Source: Opitutaceae bacterium
GTDB lineage: Bacteria > Verrucomicrobiota > Verrucomicrobiia > Opitutales > Opitutaceae
Assembly (NCBI GenBank): GCA_041395105.1
Contig: JAWLBB010000001.1
Location: 186,001-250,000 of the forward strand
DNA length: 64,000 nucleotides
Direction: 5' to 3'
Position numbers and translations under genes: made by a program. The notes under the pieces are model-generated. The model was not told the origin of the DNA and did not search any database. It worked only from the letters and a program-made list of their open reading frames with translations. This document shows, one piece after another, positions 1 to 8,011 of the stretch. The stretch's first letter is position 1. Each line of letters starts with the position of its first letter.

Positions 1-2
1 TC

Positions 3-356
3 CTGTCCTCCCACCGCTCGGTCAAACGTGTCTTCTGGGCGGAGAGCCCGGAGGAAGGCGATCGCTTCAGCCGGATACGCCGGCCGGATGGCGGACCCGG
101 AGCTCTTCTGACCATCGATCTGGATGTCCCGCTCGAATCCTTCTACGACCGGGTGGTTCTCTCCAAGGGACCCAGCTTCGGCATCACCACCTCGCTCCTC
201 TGCCCTTTTCTCTACCTGGCGCATTACGACCTGGTTTCCACCGAACGGGGCCGCCAATACCTTCAGGCCAATCGAATGAATCCGGAACTGATCCGGGTCT
301 CGGTCGGCACGGAACCGTTGGATTCCATTCTGTCCGCCCTGGACGAGGCTCTCTGA
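3..356 (+). CDS. Cys/Met metabolism PLP-dependent enzyme, C-terminal part
   Basis: The frame is open from the left edge of the window, so the N-terminal part, including the PLP-binding lysine, lies outside it. The visible 117 residues match the end of the gamma-lyase/synthase fold (cystathionine gamma-synthase, O-acetylhomoserine sulfhydrylase and relatives): a segment reading KGPSFGITTSLLCPF, then YLAHYDLVSTERGR, and the family-typical ending PELIRVSVGTEP. Such enzymes perform PLP-dependent replacement or elimination in transsulfuration or methionine biosynthesis in the cytosol. Which substrate is used cannot be told from the C-terminus. The next gene is convergent on the minus strand, with only 8 bases between them. 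Confidence 0.8.
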   Translation: MSSHRSVKRVFWAESPEEGDRFSRIRRPDGGPGALLTIDLDVPLESFYDRVVLSKGPSFGITTSLLCPFLYLAHYDLVSTERGRQYLQANRMNPELIRVSVGTEPLDSILSALDEAL

Positions 357-364
357 AGAGCGGA

Positions 365-1033
365 TCAGTTCCGGACTCCGCGGGCGGCTTTCCGGGCGAT
401 TGAGACAAGCAGGGCCAACCGACGGACGGGTCCGGCCTCGAGATGAATCGGTCGGCGTTCCAGCCGCAGACCGTCGCCTTCCACGACCAGAAGACCCCAG
501 CCCTGTGGCGGCGCGTAGCCGGCCGCGAGCTCTTCGGTCAGGACCAGGTAGCAGAAGTCGGCGCTCCGGTAGCGCACGATCCGGTCGAATTTCGTTCCTC
601 CGTAAAGGCGACGGCTGAGCGCTTCCGCCTCCCTCCTAACCTTATGGATCGGGCCATGCTGGAAGCCGTCCAGATCAAGAGAATCGTATTCCGGAAAGAG
701 GGTCTCGCCGTGCCTGAGGTTGGGCAGATGCCGGGCGAGCAGGGACTCAAGTCGGCGTTGCCGGCTGAGCAGATTGGAGAGGCGTTGCCGGGTGGCCGCC
801 TCTGCATTCGCGTCCTTGCGCAGATCCGGCCTGGCCTGTTTGCATTCAAATACCGCGGATTCACCGGGATCGGCCGATCCGGACCGGGGTCTGCGACAGG
901 CCGCCAGATCGGCCCGAAACGGCGACCCGGGCAGACGGACTTCCTCGCCCAGAATCGCAAATCCCGCCCTTTCCGCCCAGCCGGCGGCCCGTTGTTTGAG
1001 ATCCCTGTGCCGCTCAGATTCACCACCCGCCAC
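365..1033 (-). CDS. hypothetical protein with PD-(D/E)XK nuclease-like core
   Basis: A 222-residue protein starting at GTG; the frame has a stop four codons upstream, so no earlier start is possible. Residues 35-70 show the arrangement of the PD-(D/E)XK fold: a beta-strand carrying FRAD (D42) and, about 20 residues later, AVFECKQ (E63, K65). A basic, probably helical stretch follows (about 70-110). I do not recognise a named family. Related folds act as endonucleases or in DNA repair, but no target can be inferred here. The gene stands alone between convergent and divergent neighbours. The fold call rests on motif spacing only. Confidence 0.55.
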   Translation of the reverse strand: MAGGESERHRDLKQRAAGWAERAGFAILGEEVRLPGSPFRADLAACRRPRSGSADPGESAVFECKQARPDLRKDANAEAATRQRLSNLLSRQRRLESLLARHLPNLRHGETLFPEYDSLDLDGFQHGPIHKVRREAEALSRRLYGGTKFDRIVRYRSADFCYLVLTEELAAGYAPPQGWGLLVVEGDGLRLERRPIHLEAGPVRRLALLVSIARKAARGVRN

Positions 1034-1210
1034 AACCGCATCTCAGCCCGGAGGCGCCAAGGCGGCAAGACCGGATTCCCCATCCCGAACCGTTAGCGGG
1101 AACGCGCATCGCCCGACCGGCTCAAGGATCCGGAACCGCCATCGGGCGCGGTGACCCGCCGCGTCAATAGGCATTGCCATCACCTGTATTCGCTCTCACG
1201 ATCTCCAACG

Positions 1211-1447
1211 ATGAAAAAGCTTACCAAAACCTCCATCTCCCTCGTTATTGCTTTCAGCGCCTCGCTGATGCTCGCTGCTTGCGCAAAGAAGGAACCGGCC
1301 ACCGCATCCGAGGCGGCTTCCGATGCGGCTGCCCAGGCAGAATCCATGGCCAACTCGGATGAAGCCAAAGCGGCCCAGGCGGCGGCCGAAAAGGCAGCAG
1401 CAGACGCCAAGAAAGCAGCGGATGATGCCGCCAAAGCCGCTCACTGA
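1211..1447 (+). CDS. small Ala-rich lipoprotein
   Basis: A 78-residue protein. The ATG at 1211 is chosen because it gives a clean lipoprotein signal: basic start MKKLTK, a hydrophobic stretch and the lipobox LAAC near residue 20, followed by AKKE. The mature part is almost only Ala, Lys, Glu, Asp and Ser, suggesting a surface-exposed helix or coiled coil anchored to a membrane by lipid. It is the first and shortest of three tandem Ala-rich lipoprotein genes and lacks the conserved C-terminal domain shared by the other two. It may be a reduced copy of the same family. Function unknown. A strong hairpin terminator follows. Confidence 0.75.
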   Translation: MKKLTKTSISLVIAFSASLMLAACAKKEPATASEAASDAAAQAESMANSDEAKAAQAAAEKAAADAKKAADDAAKAAH

Positions 1448-1476
1448 TTGACCCGATCAGAACAGAGTGTGTCTAG

Positions 1477-1511
1477 AAAACGGATGCCCGCTCCAGTGGG
1501 CATCCGTTTTT
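1477..1511 (+). terminator. Rho-independent terminator after the first lipoprotein gene
   Basis: A stem AAAACGGATGCCC pairs with GGGCATCCGTTTT around an 8-base loop and ends in a T run. It lies 30 bases after the stop codon at 1447. Confidence 0.9.
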
Positions 1512-1600
1512 CTTGTACCCGGAGACTCGCGAATCGAAGGCATTTCCCGCAGCACAATATGGCATTGATTTGACCCGCAACCGCAGTCAGGATGGCAGCG

Positions 1601-2323
1601 ATGAAATCGCCAACCAGATTGCTGACCTGTTCCCTGCTTGCCTCATCCACCATGCTTTTCCTTGGTGCATGCGCCAAGAAAGAGGAGCCGACCCCACCCG
1701 CCCAGGCTGTCGAAAAAGCCGAGGAAGCCGCACCGAAAACGGAAAAGACGTCAAATGAGTCGATGACGGACTCGTTGACAAAGACGGCTTCCGCCCTCAC
1801 CGCGTCCGACGACACCCGTAAGGCCGCCGAGGAGGCTGCCGCAAAGGCTCAGGCTGATGCCGAGGCGGCCGTTGCCGAGGCGGAGGCACAGGCCAAGGCA
1901 GCCGCCGATGAAGCCGCCGCACAGGCCAAAGCCGCCGCCGCCAAAGCAGAAGAGGATGCCAAGGCCGCTGCGGCCGAAGTCGAGGCACAGGCCGCTTCGC
2001 TGCAGGCCCAGGCAACCGAATTGCTCGCCAAGTATTCCGGCGAAATCGAGGCCATTCAGGCCAATGCATCCAAACTGGCGGACCTGATTGAGGCCAACGC
2101 CGAGGTTCTTCCCGCGGATGTGATGACAAAGTACAACGAGCTCAAGGAAATTGTCCCGGAGGTTTCCTCGATGGTCGATTCACTCAAGGACTACAAGGGC
2201 ACGGACCTCGAAGGCCTCGTCTCGAAGATCCAGGCCGATACCACCAAGGCCCAGGGACTCTACGCGGATATCATGAAGATGATGCCCGAAGGACTCTCCC
2301 TCCCCTCCATCAAGATGCCCTGA
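1601..2323 (+). CDS. Ala-rich coiled-coil lipoprotein (paralogue 1)
   Basis: A 240-residue lipoprotein. An in-frame ATG exists at 1592, but the AGGA motif (1589-1592) overlaps it and sits 8 bases before the ATG at 1601, so the latter is preferred. The signal ends in the lipobox LGAC followed by AKKE. Residues about 65-145 are a long Ala/Glu/Lys heptad-like region predicted to be a coiled coil. The last 95 residues form a different helical domain (ELKEIVPEV, SLKDYKGTDLEGLVSKIQAD) that aligns closely with the end of the next gene. The neighbours suggest a periplasmic or cell-surface structural role, but no function is known. Confidence 0.75.
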   Translation: MKSPTRLLTCSLLASSTMLFLGACAKKEEPTPPAQAVEKAEEAAPKTEKTSNESMTDSLTKTASALTASDDTRKAAEEAAAKAQADAEAAVAEAEAQAKAAADEAAAQAKAAAAKAEEDAKAAAAEVEAQAASLQAQATELLAKYSGEIEAIQANASKLADLIEANAEVLPADVMTKYNELKEIVPEVSSMVDSLKDYKGTDLEGLVSKIQADTTKAQGLYADIMKMMPEGLSLPSIKMP

Positions 2324-2368
2324 ACCCGGGCGCGGCCAACAATCTGATTCAAGATTCCTGATACCACC

Positions 2369-3106
2369 ATGAAAACATTCCTCAAGTCCATCATTGCCTG
2401 TCTGACCCTGTCGCTCGTCGTCCTCGGATCCACCGGTTGCTCCAAGAAGCCCAAGGGACCGAGTCCCGAGGAGATCGCTGCCGCCCAGGCCGCCGAACAA
2501 GCGGCCGCGGAAGCCGAAGCCAAGAAAGCCGCCGAAGAGGCCGCTGCCGCCGCAGCCGCAGCCGCAGCCGCCCAGGCGGAAGCCGAGGCCAAAGCACGGA
2601 AGGAGGCGGAAGCCGCTGCCCTCGCTCTGGCCGCTGCCCAAGCCGAAGCAGAGGCCAAGGCCGCTGCGGAAGCCGCCGCCGCCAAGGCGGAAGCGGAGCG
2701 GAAGGCCCAGGAAGAAGCCAAGGCCGCCGCTCTGGCCGCCGCCAAGGCGGAAGCCGAAGCCAAGGCCAAGGCCGAGGAGGACGCACGCAATGCGATGATC
2801 GCCAAAGCGGCCGCCCTCTACGAGGAGAACAAGAAGGCTGCCGACGCTTTCCGGTCAGATATGGCCGACCTCAGCAACCTGATCGATCGCAATGCCGACA
2901 CGGTCAAAGTCCAGGTGGCCGACAACCTTCTGGAAATGCGGGCCCTCATGCCGGGCCTGGTCGCCAAATTCGAATCGCTCAAGAATTTCAAGGGCGGCGA
3001 CCTCGATGCCACCGTCGCCGCGATTCAGGCCGAGTTCGACCGGACGAACACGCTCTACAAGGAAACGATGGATCTCCTTCCCGAGGAGCTCAAAGCCCAA
3101 CTCTGA
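2369..3106 (+). CDS. Ala-rich coiled-coil lipoprotein (paralogue 2)
   Basis: A 245-residue lipoprotein beginning MKTFLKS with the lipobox GSTGC and then SKKPKG. Residues about 33-150 are an extreme Ala/Glu/Lys repeat resembling the TolA helical domain. The final 95 residues resemble the end of the preceding paralogue (for example SLKNFKGGDLDATVAAIQAE here against SLKDYKGTDLEGLVSKIQAD there). The gene starts 45 bases after the previous stop, so the two are probably cotranscribed. A strong terminator follows. A TolA-like spacer role is possible from composition but is not shown: there is no transmembrane anchor other than the lipid. Confidence 0.75.
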   Translation: MKTFLKSIIACLTLSLVVLGSTGCSKKPKGPSPEEIAAAQAAEQAAAEAEAKKAAEEAAAAAAAAAAAQAEAEAKARKEAEAAALALAAAQAEAEAKAAAEAAAAKAEAERKAQEEAKAAALAAAKAEAEAKAKAEEDARNAMIAKAAALYEENKKAADAFRSDMADLSNLIDRNADTVKVQVADNLLEMRALMPGLVAKFESLKNFKGGDLDATVAAIQAEFDRTNTLYKETMDLLPEELKAQL

Positions 3107-3169
3107 TCCAACCGGACGTGAGGTTCGCCGAACACGGCGATTTCATCTGATCCCGGGACAGTCTTCAGG

Positions 3170-3209
3170 AGGCCGTTTTCGCCGCGTGGCGAAAACGGCC
3201 TTTCCTTTT
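3170..3209 (+). terminator. Rho-independent terminator after the lipoprotein pair
   Basis: The stem GGCCGTTTTCGCC pairs with GGCGAAAACGGCC around a 4-base loop and is followed by TTTCCTTTT. It closes the lipoprotein transcription unit. Confidence 0.9.
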
Positions 3210-3289
3210 GGGCGCCCGGATACGATCGCAAACCGCCCGCGAGGAGAAAACTCGCTTTCACGCGAAAGGAATCCTACAAGAATCAGCCC

Positions 3290-4138
3290 ATGGCATTCTC
3301 TCTGAAAAGTCCCCTCGGTGTCGGGATCCTTTCGGCCGGGTTCACCCTCACCCTCTGTCTTGGGTTGGGCTACGTTCTGCTGGCCCGAAGCGAGAAGACT
3401 GCGAGCGAAACACGGGCCAGGGAACTCGAGGCGCTCCAGACACGTTACACCGACGAATTCCGGACATTCGCCGACCGGCTGCTCATGACCGTGGAGTCGA
3501 CCGACCGGAAGCTGTCGGAGGCCATGACCTCAAACGAGGACACTCTCTTCCTCAACGATGCCGAACAGCGGAGTTTTGAGCAGGAGCGGATCGACGCCCT
3601 CGCCGACGCCGTATCCACCCGCCTGACCGAGGCCGCAAAAGGGGACGACAGCGAGGTCAATCAGGTGGTCACCCGGGTTTCCGAACGGATCAATCCGATC
3701 CTCAATGAAATCTCCCAGACCGGCACGATGACCCGCTCCGATATCCAGCTCTACACTCACCGCATATCGGAACAGATCGCCACCGTCCTGCGCGAAGAGA
3801 TCGAAGCCAAGCAGCAGTTGAACAACAACCTTCTCGTCTCCACCGGAATCGCCCGCGATTCCCTCGCCCTCTCCGGCGAAATGGCGGCTCTCTACGTCAG
3901 CTCGCTCAAGGATGAAGGGATGATCTCCCGCCTGCTCATGCTCCCGGTCGGCCTGGTTCAGGACGCCGCCAGCCTGAGCATCGTGGGCAGTTCGGACCGG
4001 AAGAAAGCCGAGGAAAAAATCTTCTCTGAACTGGCCTCACTCCAGGACCGGCTGACCGAAGTGGAACAGTCGATGCCGGTCGTCCTCGACATCTCCCCGC
4101 CCACTGTGGTCGTTCCTGCGCCGACTGACGGAAAGTAG
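3290..4138 (+). CDS. hypothetical single-pass membrane protein with periplasmic helical region
   Basis: A 282-residue protein. One hydrophobic segment (about residues 9-32) follows a short N-terminus and acts as a signal anchor. The rest is mainly charged helix with coiled-coil character (about 38-170) and a second helical section, with a Pro-rich tail. No catalytic motif is visible and I do not recognise the family. The shape (one membrane anchor plus a long helix) resembles sensor or envelope-scaffold proteins, but there is no HAMP or signalling domain. It lies between the lipoprotein cluster and uxaC, with 254 bases before uxaC, so it is likely a separate transcription unit. Confidence 0.6.
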   Translation: MAFSLKSPLGVGILSAGFTLTLCLGLGYVLLARSEKTASETRARELEALQTRYTDEFRTFADRLLMTVESTDRKLSEAMTSNEDTLFLNDAEQRSFEQERIDALADAVSTRLTEAAKGDDSEVNQVVTRVSERINPILNEISQTGTMTRSDIQLYTHRISEQIATVLREEIEAKQQLNNNLLVSTGIARDSLALSGEMAALYVSSLKDEGMISRLLMLPVGLVQDAASLSIVGSSDRKKAEEKIFSELASLQDRLTEVEQSMPVVLDISPPTVVVPAPTDGK

Positions 4139-4392
4139 CCCACCGTTTCTTTACCTTGGGCCACATTGATTGGCCTAGGGCGAATCGGATTGCCTGTGCT
4201 CCGCTCCGTTCGGATCCCGCCGCAGCTGAGGCCGGGATCGGTTTTCCGGGCGGGTATCGTGACCTGGCGCTTATCCGAAGTGTTGCGGGATCGAGTTTTG
4301 GGTTGGCAGGAATCAGACACTCCGTCTATTTCTGGCTGGACCCAACACCTGTTGGGTATTCTGGCTGCTCTCACCTCAAGCCTCCTTTTCCC

Positions 4393-5817
4393 ATGTCAGG
4401 TCCCAAAGCATTCATCACCGAGGATTTCCTCCTTCAGTCTGAACCTGCCCGCCGGCTCTACCACGACTACGCCCGGGACGAACCCATCTTCGACTACCAC
4501 TGTCACCTCCCTCCAGAGGAAATCGCCGCCAATCGACGTTTCGAAAATCTCTACGACATATGGCTGGCCGGGGACCACTACAAATGGCGGGCAATGCGGG
4601 CCAACGGCATTCCGGAACGATTCTGCACGGGAGACGCCGCCCCCAGGGAGAAATTCATGGCCTGGGCTCGAACCGTGCCCCATACCCTGCGCAATCCACT
4701 TTACCATTGGTCGCACCTGGAGTTGCAGCGCTATTTCGGCATCGACCTGCCAATCAATGAATCGACCGCCGATGAAATCTGGGATCGCGCCAATGAACAG
4801 CTCGCCGCTCCCGATTTCTGCGTCCATGGCATTCTGAAGAAATTCAAGGTGAGGGTGGTCTGCACCACCGACGACCCCACCTCGACCCTCAAGTCCCACC
4901 AGGCCATCCATGAATCCGGTCTGTCCACCCGGGTCTATCCGGCCTTCCGGCCCGACCAGGCCCTGCGGGTCGACGATCCGGCCGGTTTTGTGGCCTGGTC
5001 CGGGAAACTGGCCGAGGTCAGCGGGATCGAGGTCGACACCTTCGCCGGATTTCAGAAGGCGATCCGCCAACGCCACGATTTCTTCCATTCGATCGGTGCC
5101 CGCCTTTCCGACCATGGCCTGGCCAACTGCCCGGGCGGATCCGGAAGCGAGGTCGAGGCCGCCGCCATTTATGAGCGGACCCGCAACGGCCAGGCCGCCA
5201 ATCCGGCGGAAAAGGAGGCGTTTTCCTATGCCATGATGCTCTTCTTCGGACGGCTCGATGCGGAAAAGGGATGGACCAAGCAGCTCCACCTCGGTGCCCT
5301 CCGGGCCAACAACACACGACTCTTCAAGTTGGCCGGCAACGACATTGGAACCGATTCCATCGACGACGCCCCCCAGGCCCGCTCCCTCAGCCGCTACCTC
5401 GATCAACTCGATTCCGAAGGCAGCCTGCCCAAGGTCATTCTCTACAATCTGAATCCGGCCGACAACTACCTGCTCGCCTCCATGATCGGTAATTTCCAGG
5501 ACGGATCTTCCGCGGGTCGCATCCAGTTCGGGTCGGGCTGGTGGTTTCTCGATCAGAAGGAAGCCATGGAGTGGCAGATCAACGCCCTCAGCAACAACGG
5601 GCTTCTCAGCCACTTCGTCGGCATGCTGACCGACTCCCGCAGCTTCCTCTCCTATTGCCGCCACGAGTACTTCCGGCGGGTCCTCTGCAATCTGGTCGGT
5701 GGCGATATGGCCCGGGGCGAACTGCCGGAAGATTATGAACTGGTCGGCGGCATGATCCGCCGTATCTGCTACGCCAACGCGGCCGGCTTTTTCGGAATGG
5801 AAGCGGGTCGCGGCTGA
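4393..5817 (+). CDS. uxaC: glucuronate (uronate) isomerase
   Basis: A 474-residue protein, the usual length for UxaC, when started at ATG 4393; longer in-frame extensions upstream show no homology-like content. UxaC interconverts glucuronate and fructuronate, or galacturonate and tagaturonate, the first cytosolic step of hexuronate breakdown. Visible features are the amidohydrolase-type metal motif HCHLPPEE (H36, H38), the segment KWRAMRANG near residue 65, and the conserved central block GALRANNTR. No uxuA/uxuB or transporter is adjacent, so the pathway must be completed elsewhere. Its presence suggests growth on pectin-, alginate- or glycosaminoglycan-type polymers, consistent with the sulfatases near the right end. 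Confidence 0.93.
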   Translation: MSGPKAFITEDFLLQSEPARRLYHDYARDEPIFDYHCHLPPEEIAANRRFENLYDIWLAGDHYKWRAMRANGIPERFCTGDAAPREKFMAWARTVPHTLRNPLYHWSHLELQRYFGIDLPINESTADEIWDRANEQLAAPDFCVHGILKKFKVRVVCTTDDPTSTLKSHQAIHESGLSTRVYPAFRPDQALRVDDPAGFVAWSGKLAEVSGIEVDTFAGFQKAIRQRHDFFHSIGARLSDHGLANCPGGSGSEVEAAAIYERTRNGQAANPAEKEAFSYAMMLFFGRLDAEKGWTKQLHLGALRANNTRLFKLAGNDIGTDSIDDAPQARSLSRYLDQLDSEGSLPKVILYNLNPADNYLLASMIGNFQDGSSAGRIQFGSGWWFLDQKEAMEWQINALSNNGLLSHFVGMLTDSRSFLSYCRHEYFRRVLCNLVGGDMARGELPEDYELVGGMIRRICYANAAGFFGMEAGRG

Positions 5818-5862
5818 GGAGTCGATGGGGAGAGGAAGGTGCGCCCGACCACGGACAAACCT

Positions 5863-5931
5863 GCAGGAGAGGCTTTAAGCCTCGATTCGACGGTTGAGCG
5901 ACCGGACATCGAGGCGTAAAGCCTCTCCTAC
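5863..5931. repeat. family A REPIN (copy A1)
   Basis: Two inverted arms, AGGAGAGGCTTTAAGCCTC and its counterpart ending GCCTCTCCT, match at 21 of 22 positions across a 21-base spacer. Each arm also contains its own mini-hairpin GAGGC-TTTAA-GCCTC. It lies between the convergent uxaC and aldo/keto reductase genes. Confidence 0.88.
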
Positions 5932-5951
5932 AAATCGGAAACTGCGGCCTG

Positions 5952-6965
5952 TTACCTGTATTGGTGCGGACCGAAATCGGCCTCGTAGAAAGGAGATCGG
6001 ACCCGTCCAGGCTGGCAGATGGCGTCGAGACGCGCCCGATCCTCTCCAGTGATCTCAACGTCGAGGGCCTTCAGGTTGTCCTCGAGCTGCCCCACCGTTC
6101 TCGGGCCGATGATCGGCGAAGTCACCCCCCGCTGCTGACCCACCCAGGCCAGGGCCAATTGAGAGAGCGGCACGCCTTTTTCCGCGGAAAGGGATTGAAG
6201 ATCACCGATCACCTCCCAATAGGCCTCGTTCAGCCGCTTCTTCATCGGTTCGGTCTGGTCCTTACCCCCAAAACGGCTGCCCTCCGGCAGGGGTTGACCC
6301 GCCTGGTACTTGTCGGTCAGCAACCCCCCGGCCAAAGGACTCCAGGGAATGATGGCCAGGCCAAATGTCTCGGCCATGGGGATCAATTCCCGTTCCACCC
6401 GGCGATCGAGCAGATTGTAGGGTGTCTGCTCGCAGACAAAGCGGTTCAGGCCGAGTTCCTTGGAGATCCACAACGACTCGACCACCTGCCAGGCCGCGTA
6501 GGTGCTGGTTCCGACATAGCGGACCTTTCCCGCCCGGATCAGGTCGTCGAGGGCCCGGAGGGTCTCATCGATCGGGATGTCCGATTGGGGACGGTGGATC
6601 TGGTAAAGGTCGATATGGTCGGTCTGGAGACGTCGAAGGCTGGCCTCGCATTCCGCGATGATGTGCCGCCGGGAATTGCCCTCCATGTTCGGATCCTCGT
6701 CCGACATTCTCCCGTGTACCTTGGTGGCCAGGAAAATCCGGTCGCGCTTGCCGTTGCGCTTGAGGGCCTCCCCGGTCAGCTCCTCACTGCGCCCTCGGCT
6801 GTAGACGTTTGCTGTATCCAAAAAATTAATACCCGAATCGATCGCCCGGTCGATGATGGCCCGGGATTCCTCCGGCCCGGTTCTCCACCCGAACATCATG
6901 CACCCGAGGCAGAGGGGACTGACCTTGACCCCGGTCCGGCCGAAATTGCGATAGAGTTGCTTCAT
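5952..6965 (-). CDS. aldo/keto reductase
   Basis: A 337-residue NADPH-dependent oxidoreductase of the AKR superfamily (TIM barrel). The catalytic tetrad is complete: D50 in NFLDTANVY, Y55, K82 in LATKVHG and H124 in YQIHRP. The cofactor-binding end shows IPWSPLAGG and the C-terminal IIGPRTVGQLEDNL. The substrate is unknown; relatives reduce aldehydes, ketones and oxidised sugars. The gene is divergent from the hydroxyacid dehydrogenase at 7016, with 50 bases between the starts, so a shared regulatory region is likely. A second, more divergent aldo/keto reductase lies at 58852-60039. Confidence 0.9.
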   Translation of the reverse strand: MKQLYRNFGRTGVKVSPLCLGCMMFGWRTGPEESRAIIDRAIDSGINFLDTANVYSRGRSEELTGEALKRNGKRDRIFLATKVHGRMSDEDPNMEGNSRRHIIAECEASLRRLQTDHIDLYQIHRPQSDIPIDETLRALDDLIRAGKVRYVGTSTYAAWQVVESLWISKELGLNRFVCEQTPYNLLDRRVERELIPMAETFGLAIIPWSPLAGGLLTDKYQAGQPLPEGSRFGGKDQTEPMKKRLNEAYWEVIGDLQSLSAEKGVPLSQLALAWVGQQRGVTSPIIGPRTVGQLEDNLKALDVEITGEDRARLDAICQPGRVRSPFYEADFGPHQYR

Positions 6966-7015
6966 GATCTCGTTCCTCTCCTGCTCGAATTCTCGACAGG
7001 AGGCCGAGTCTGCGA

Positions 7016-7996
7016 ATGATCGGACGAATTGTCAAAGCCATGATCGTCCTGTTAAAAGAACCCGGCCACCTGATTCCCGCCCAGGTGGACCGACTGCACG
7101 CGCTGGCCGGACCGCGACCGGTCCGGATCACCCCGGACCTTGACCCGCTGGCCGACGACTTCGACCGAATCGAAATCCTGGCCGGATTCCTCGGCCCCAA
7201 CCACCTGGCCCGCCTCCCGGCTCTCCGCTGGGTCCAGGTCTGGTCGGCCGGGGTCAACAATCTGGTCACGAACCCGTCGGTCATGGCGGCCGACTATACC
7301 ATCACCACGACCTCGGGCATCCATGCCATTCCGATGGGGGAACAGATTCTCGGCTACATGACCGCCTTCGCGCGCGGTCTGCCCCGGGCCATGCGCGCCC
7401 AGGTCCGCGGAGTCTGGGACGATGATCCCTGGGCGCAGATCTCGGAGCTGCACGACCGCACCGTCCTCATCCTCGGCGCGGGAGCGATCGGTTGCCGGAC
7501 AGCCGAGCTCTGCCTCGCCTTCGGCATGAAGGTGATCGGAGTCCGGCGGGACCCGGTCAAAGATGCCGAACCCCGATTTCCCGTCCACCCCGTTTCCCAG
7601 TTGGATGAGCTGCTCCCGCAGGCCGACTACCTGGTCAACGCCCTGCCCCTGACCGCCGGGACCCGAAACCTCATCGACTCGGCCGCCATCGCCCGCCTCA
7701 AACCGGGAGCCTTCTTCATCAATATCGGACGCGGAAAGACGGTGGACGAACCTGCCCTGATCGAGGCCCTCCGGTCGGGTCACCTTGGCGGAGCCGGGCT
7801 TGATGTCTTCACCGAGGAGCCCCTCCCCGCCGCCTCCCCCCTCTGGACGATGGAGAATGTCATCATCACCCGTCACTACGCGGGCTCCTCACCCCGGTAT
7901 GACGAACGGGCGATGGAGCTGTTCCTCGAGAATCTCGAGCGCTTCATCTCCGGGAAGTCCCTGCGCAACCAGGTCGACCGCCATCGGGGGTATTGA
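7016..7996 (+). CDS. D-2-hydroxyacid dehydrogenase (NAD-dependent)
   Basis: A 326-residue member of the D-isomer-specific 2-hydroxyacid dehydrogenase family. It has the Rossmann motif GAGAIG near residue 153, the NAD-domain block INIGRGKTVDE and the catalytic His in NVIITRHYAG (H287), where the usual Pro before His is Arg. The enzyme interconverts 2-ketoacids and D-2-hydroxyacids; glyoxylate, hydroxypyruvate or a sugar acid are possible substrates. An AGGAGG (6998-7003) lies 12 bases before ATG 7016; an alternative ATG at 7040 would remove eight residues. The DUF2161 gene starts 15 bases after its stop, probably in the same operon. Confidence 0.88.
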   Translation: MIGRIVKAMIVLLKEPGHLIPAQVDRLHALAGPRPVRITPDLDPLADDFDRIEILAGFLGPNHLARLPALRWVQVWSAGVNNLVTNPSVMAADYTITTTSGIHAIPMGEQILGYMTAFARGLPRAMRAQVRGVWDDDPWAQISELHDRTVLILGAGAIGCRTAELCLAFGMKVIGVRRDPVKDAEPRFPVHPVSQLDELLPQADYLVNALPLTAGTRNLIDSAAIARLKPGAFFINIGRGKTVDEPALIEALRSGHLGGAGLDVFTEEPLPAASPLWTMENVIITRHYAGSSPRYDERAMELFLENLERFISGKSLRNQVDRHRGY

Positions 7997-8011
7997 CCGG
8001 ACCCACTCCTC

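Noticed and set aside
4156..4392. N-terminal extension of UxaC
   Set aside because: It would add 79 residues not seen in the family, and the start at 4393 gives the standard length.
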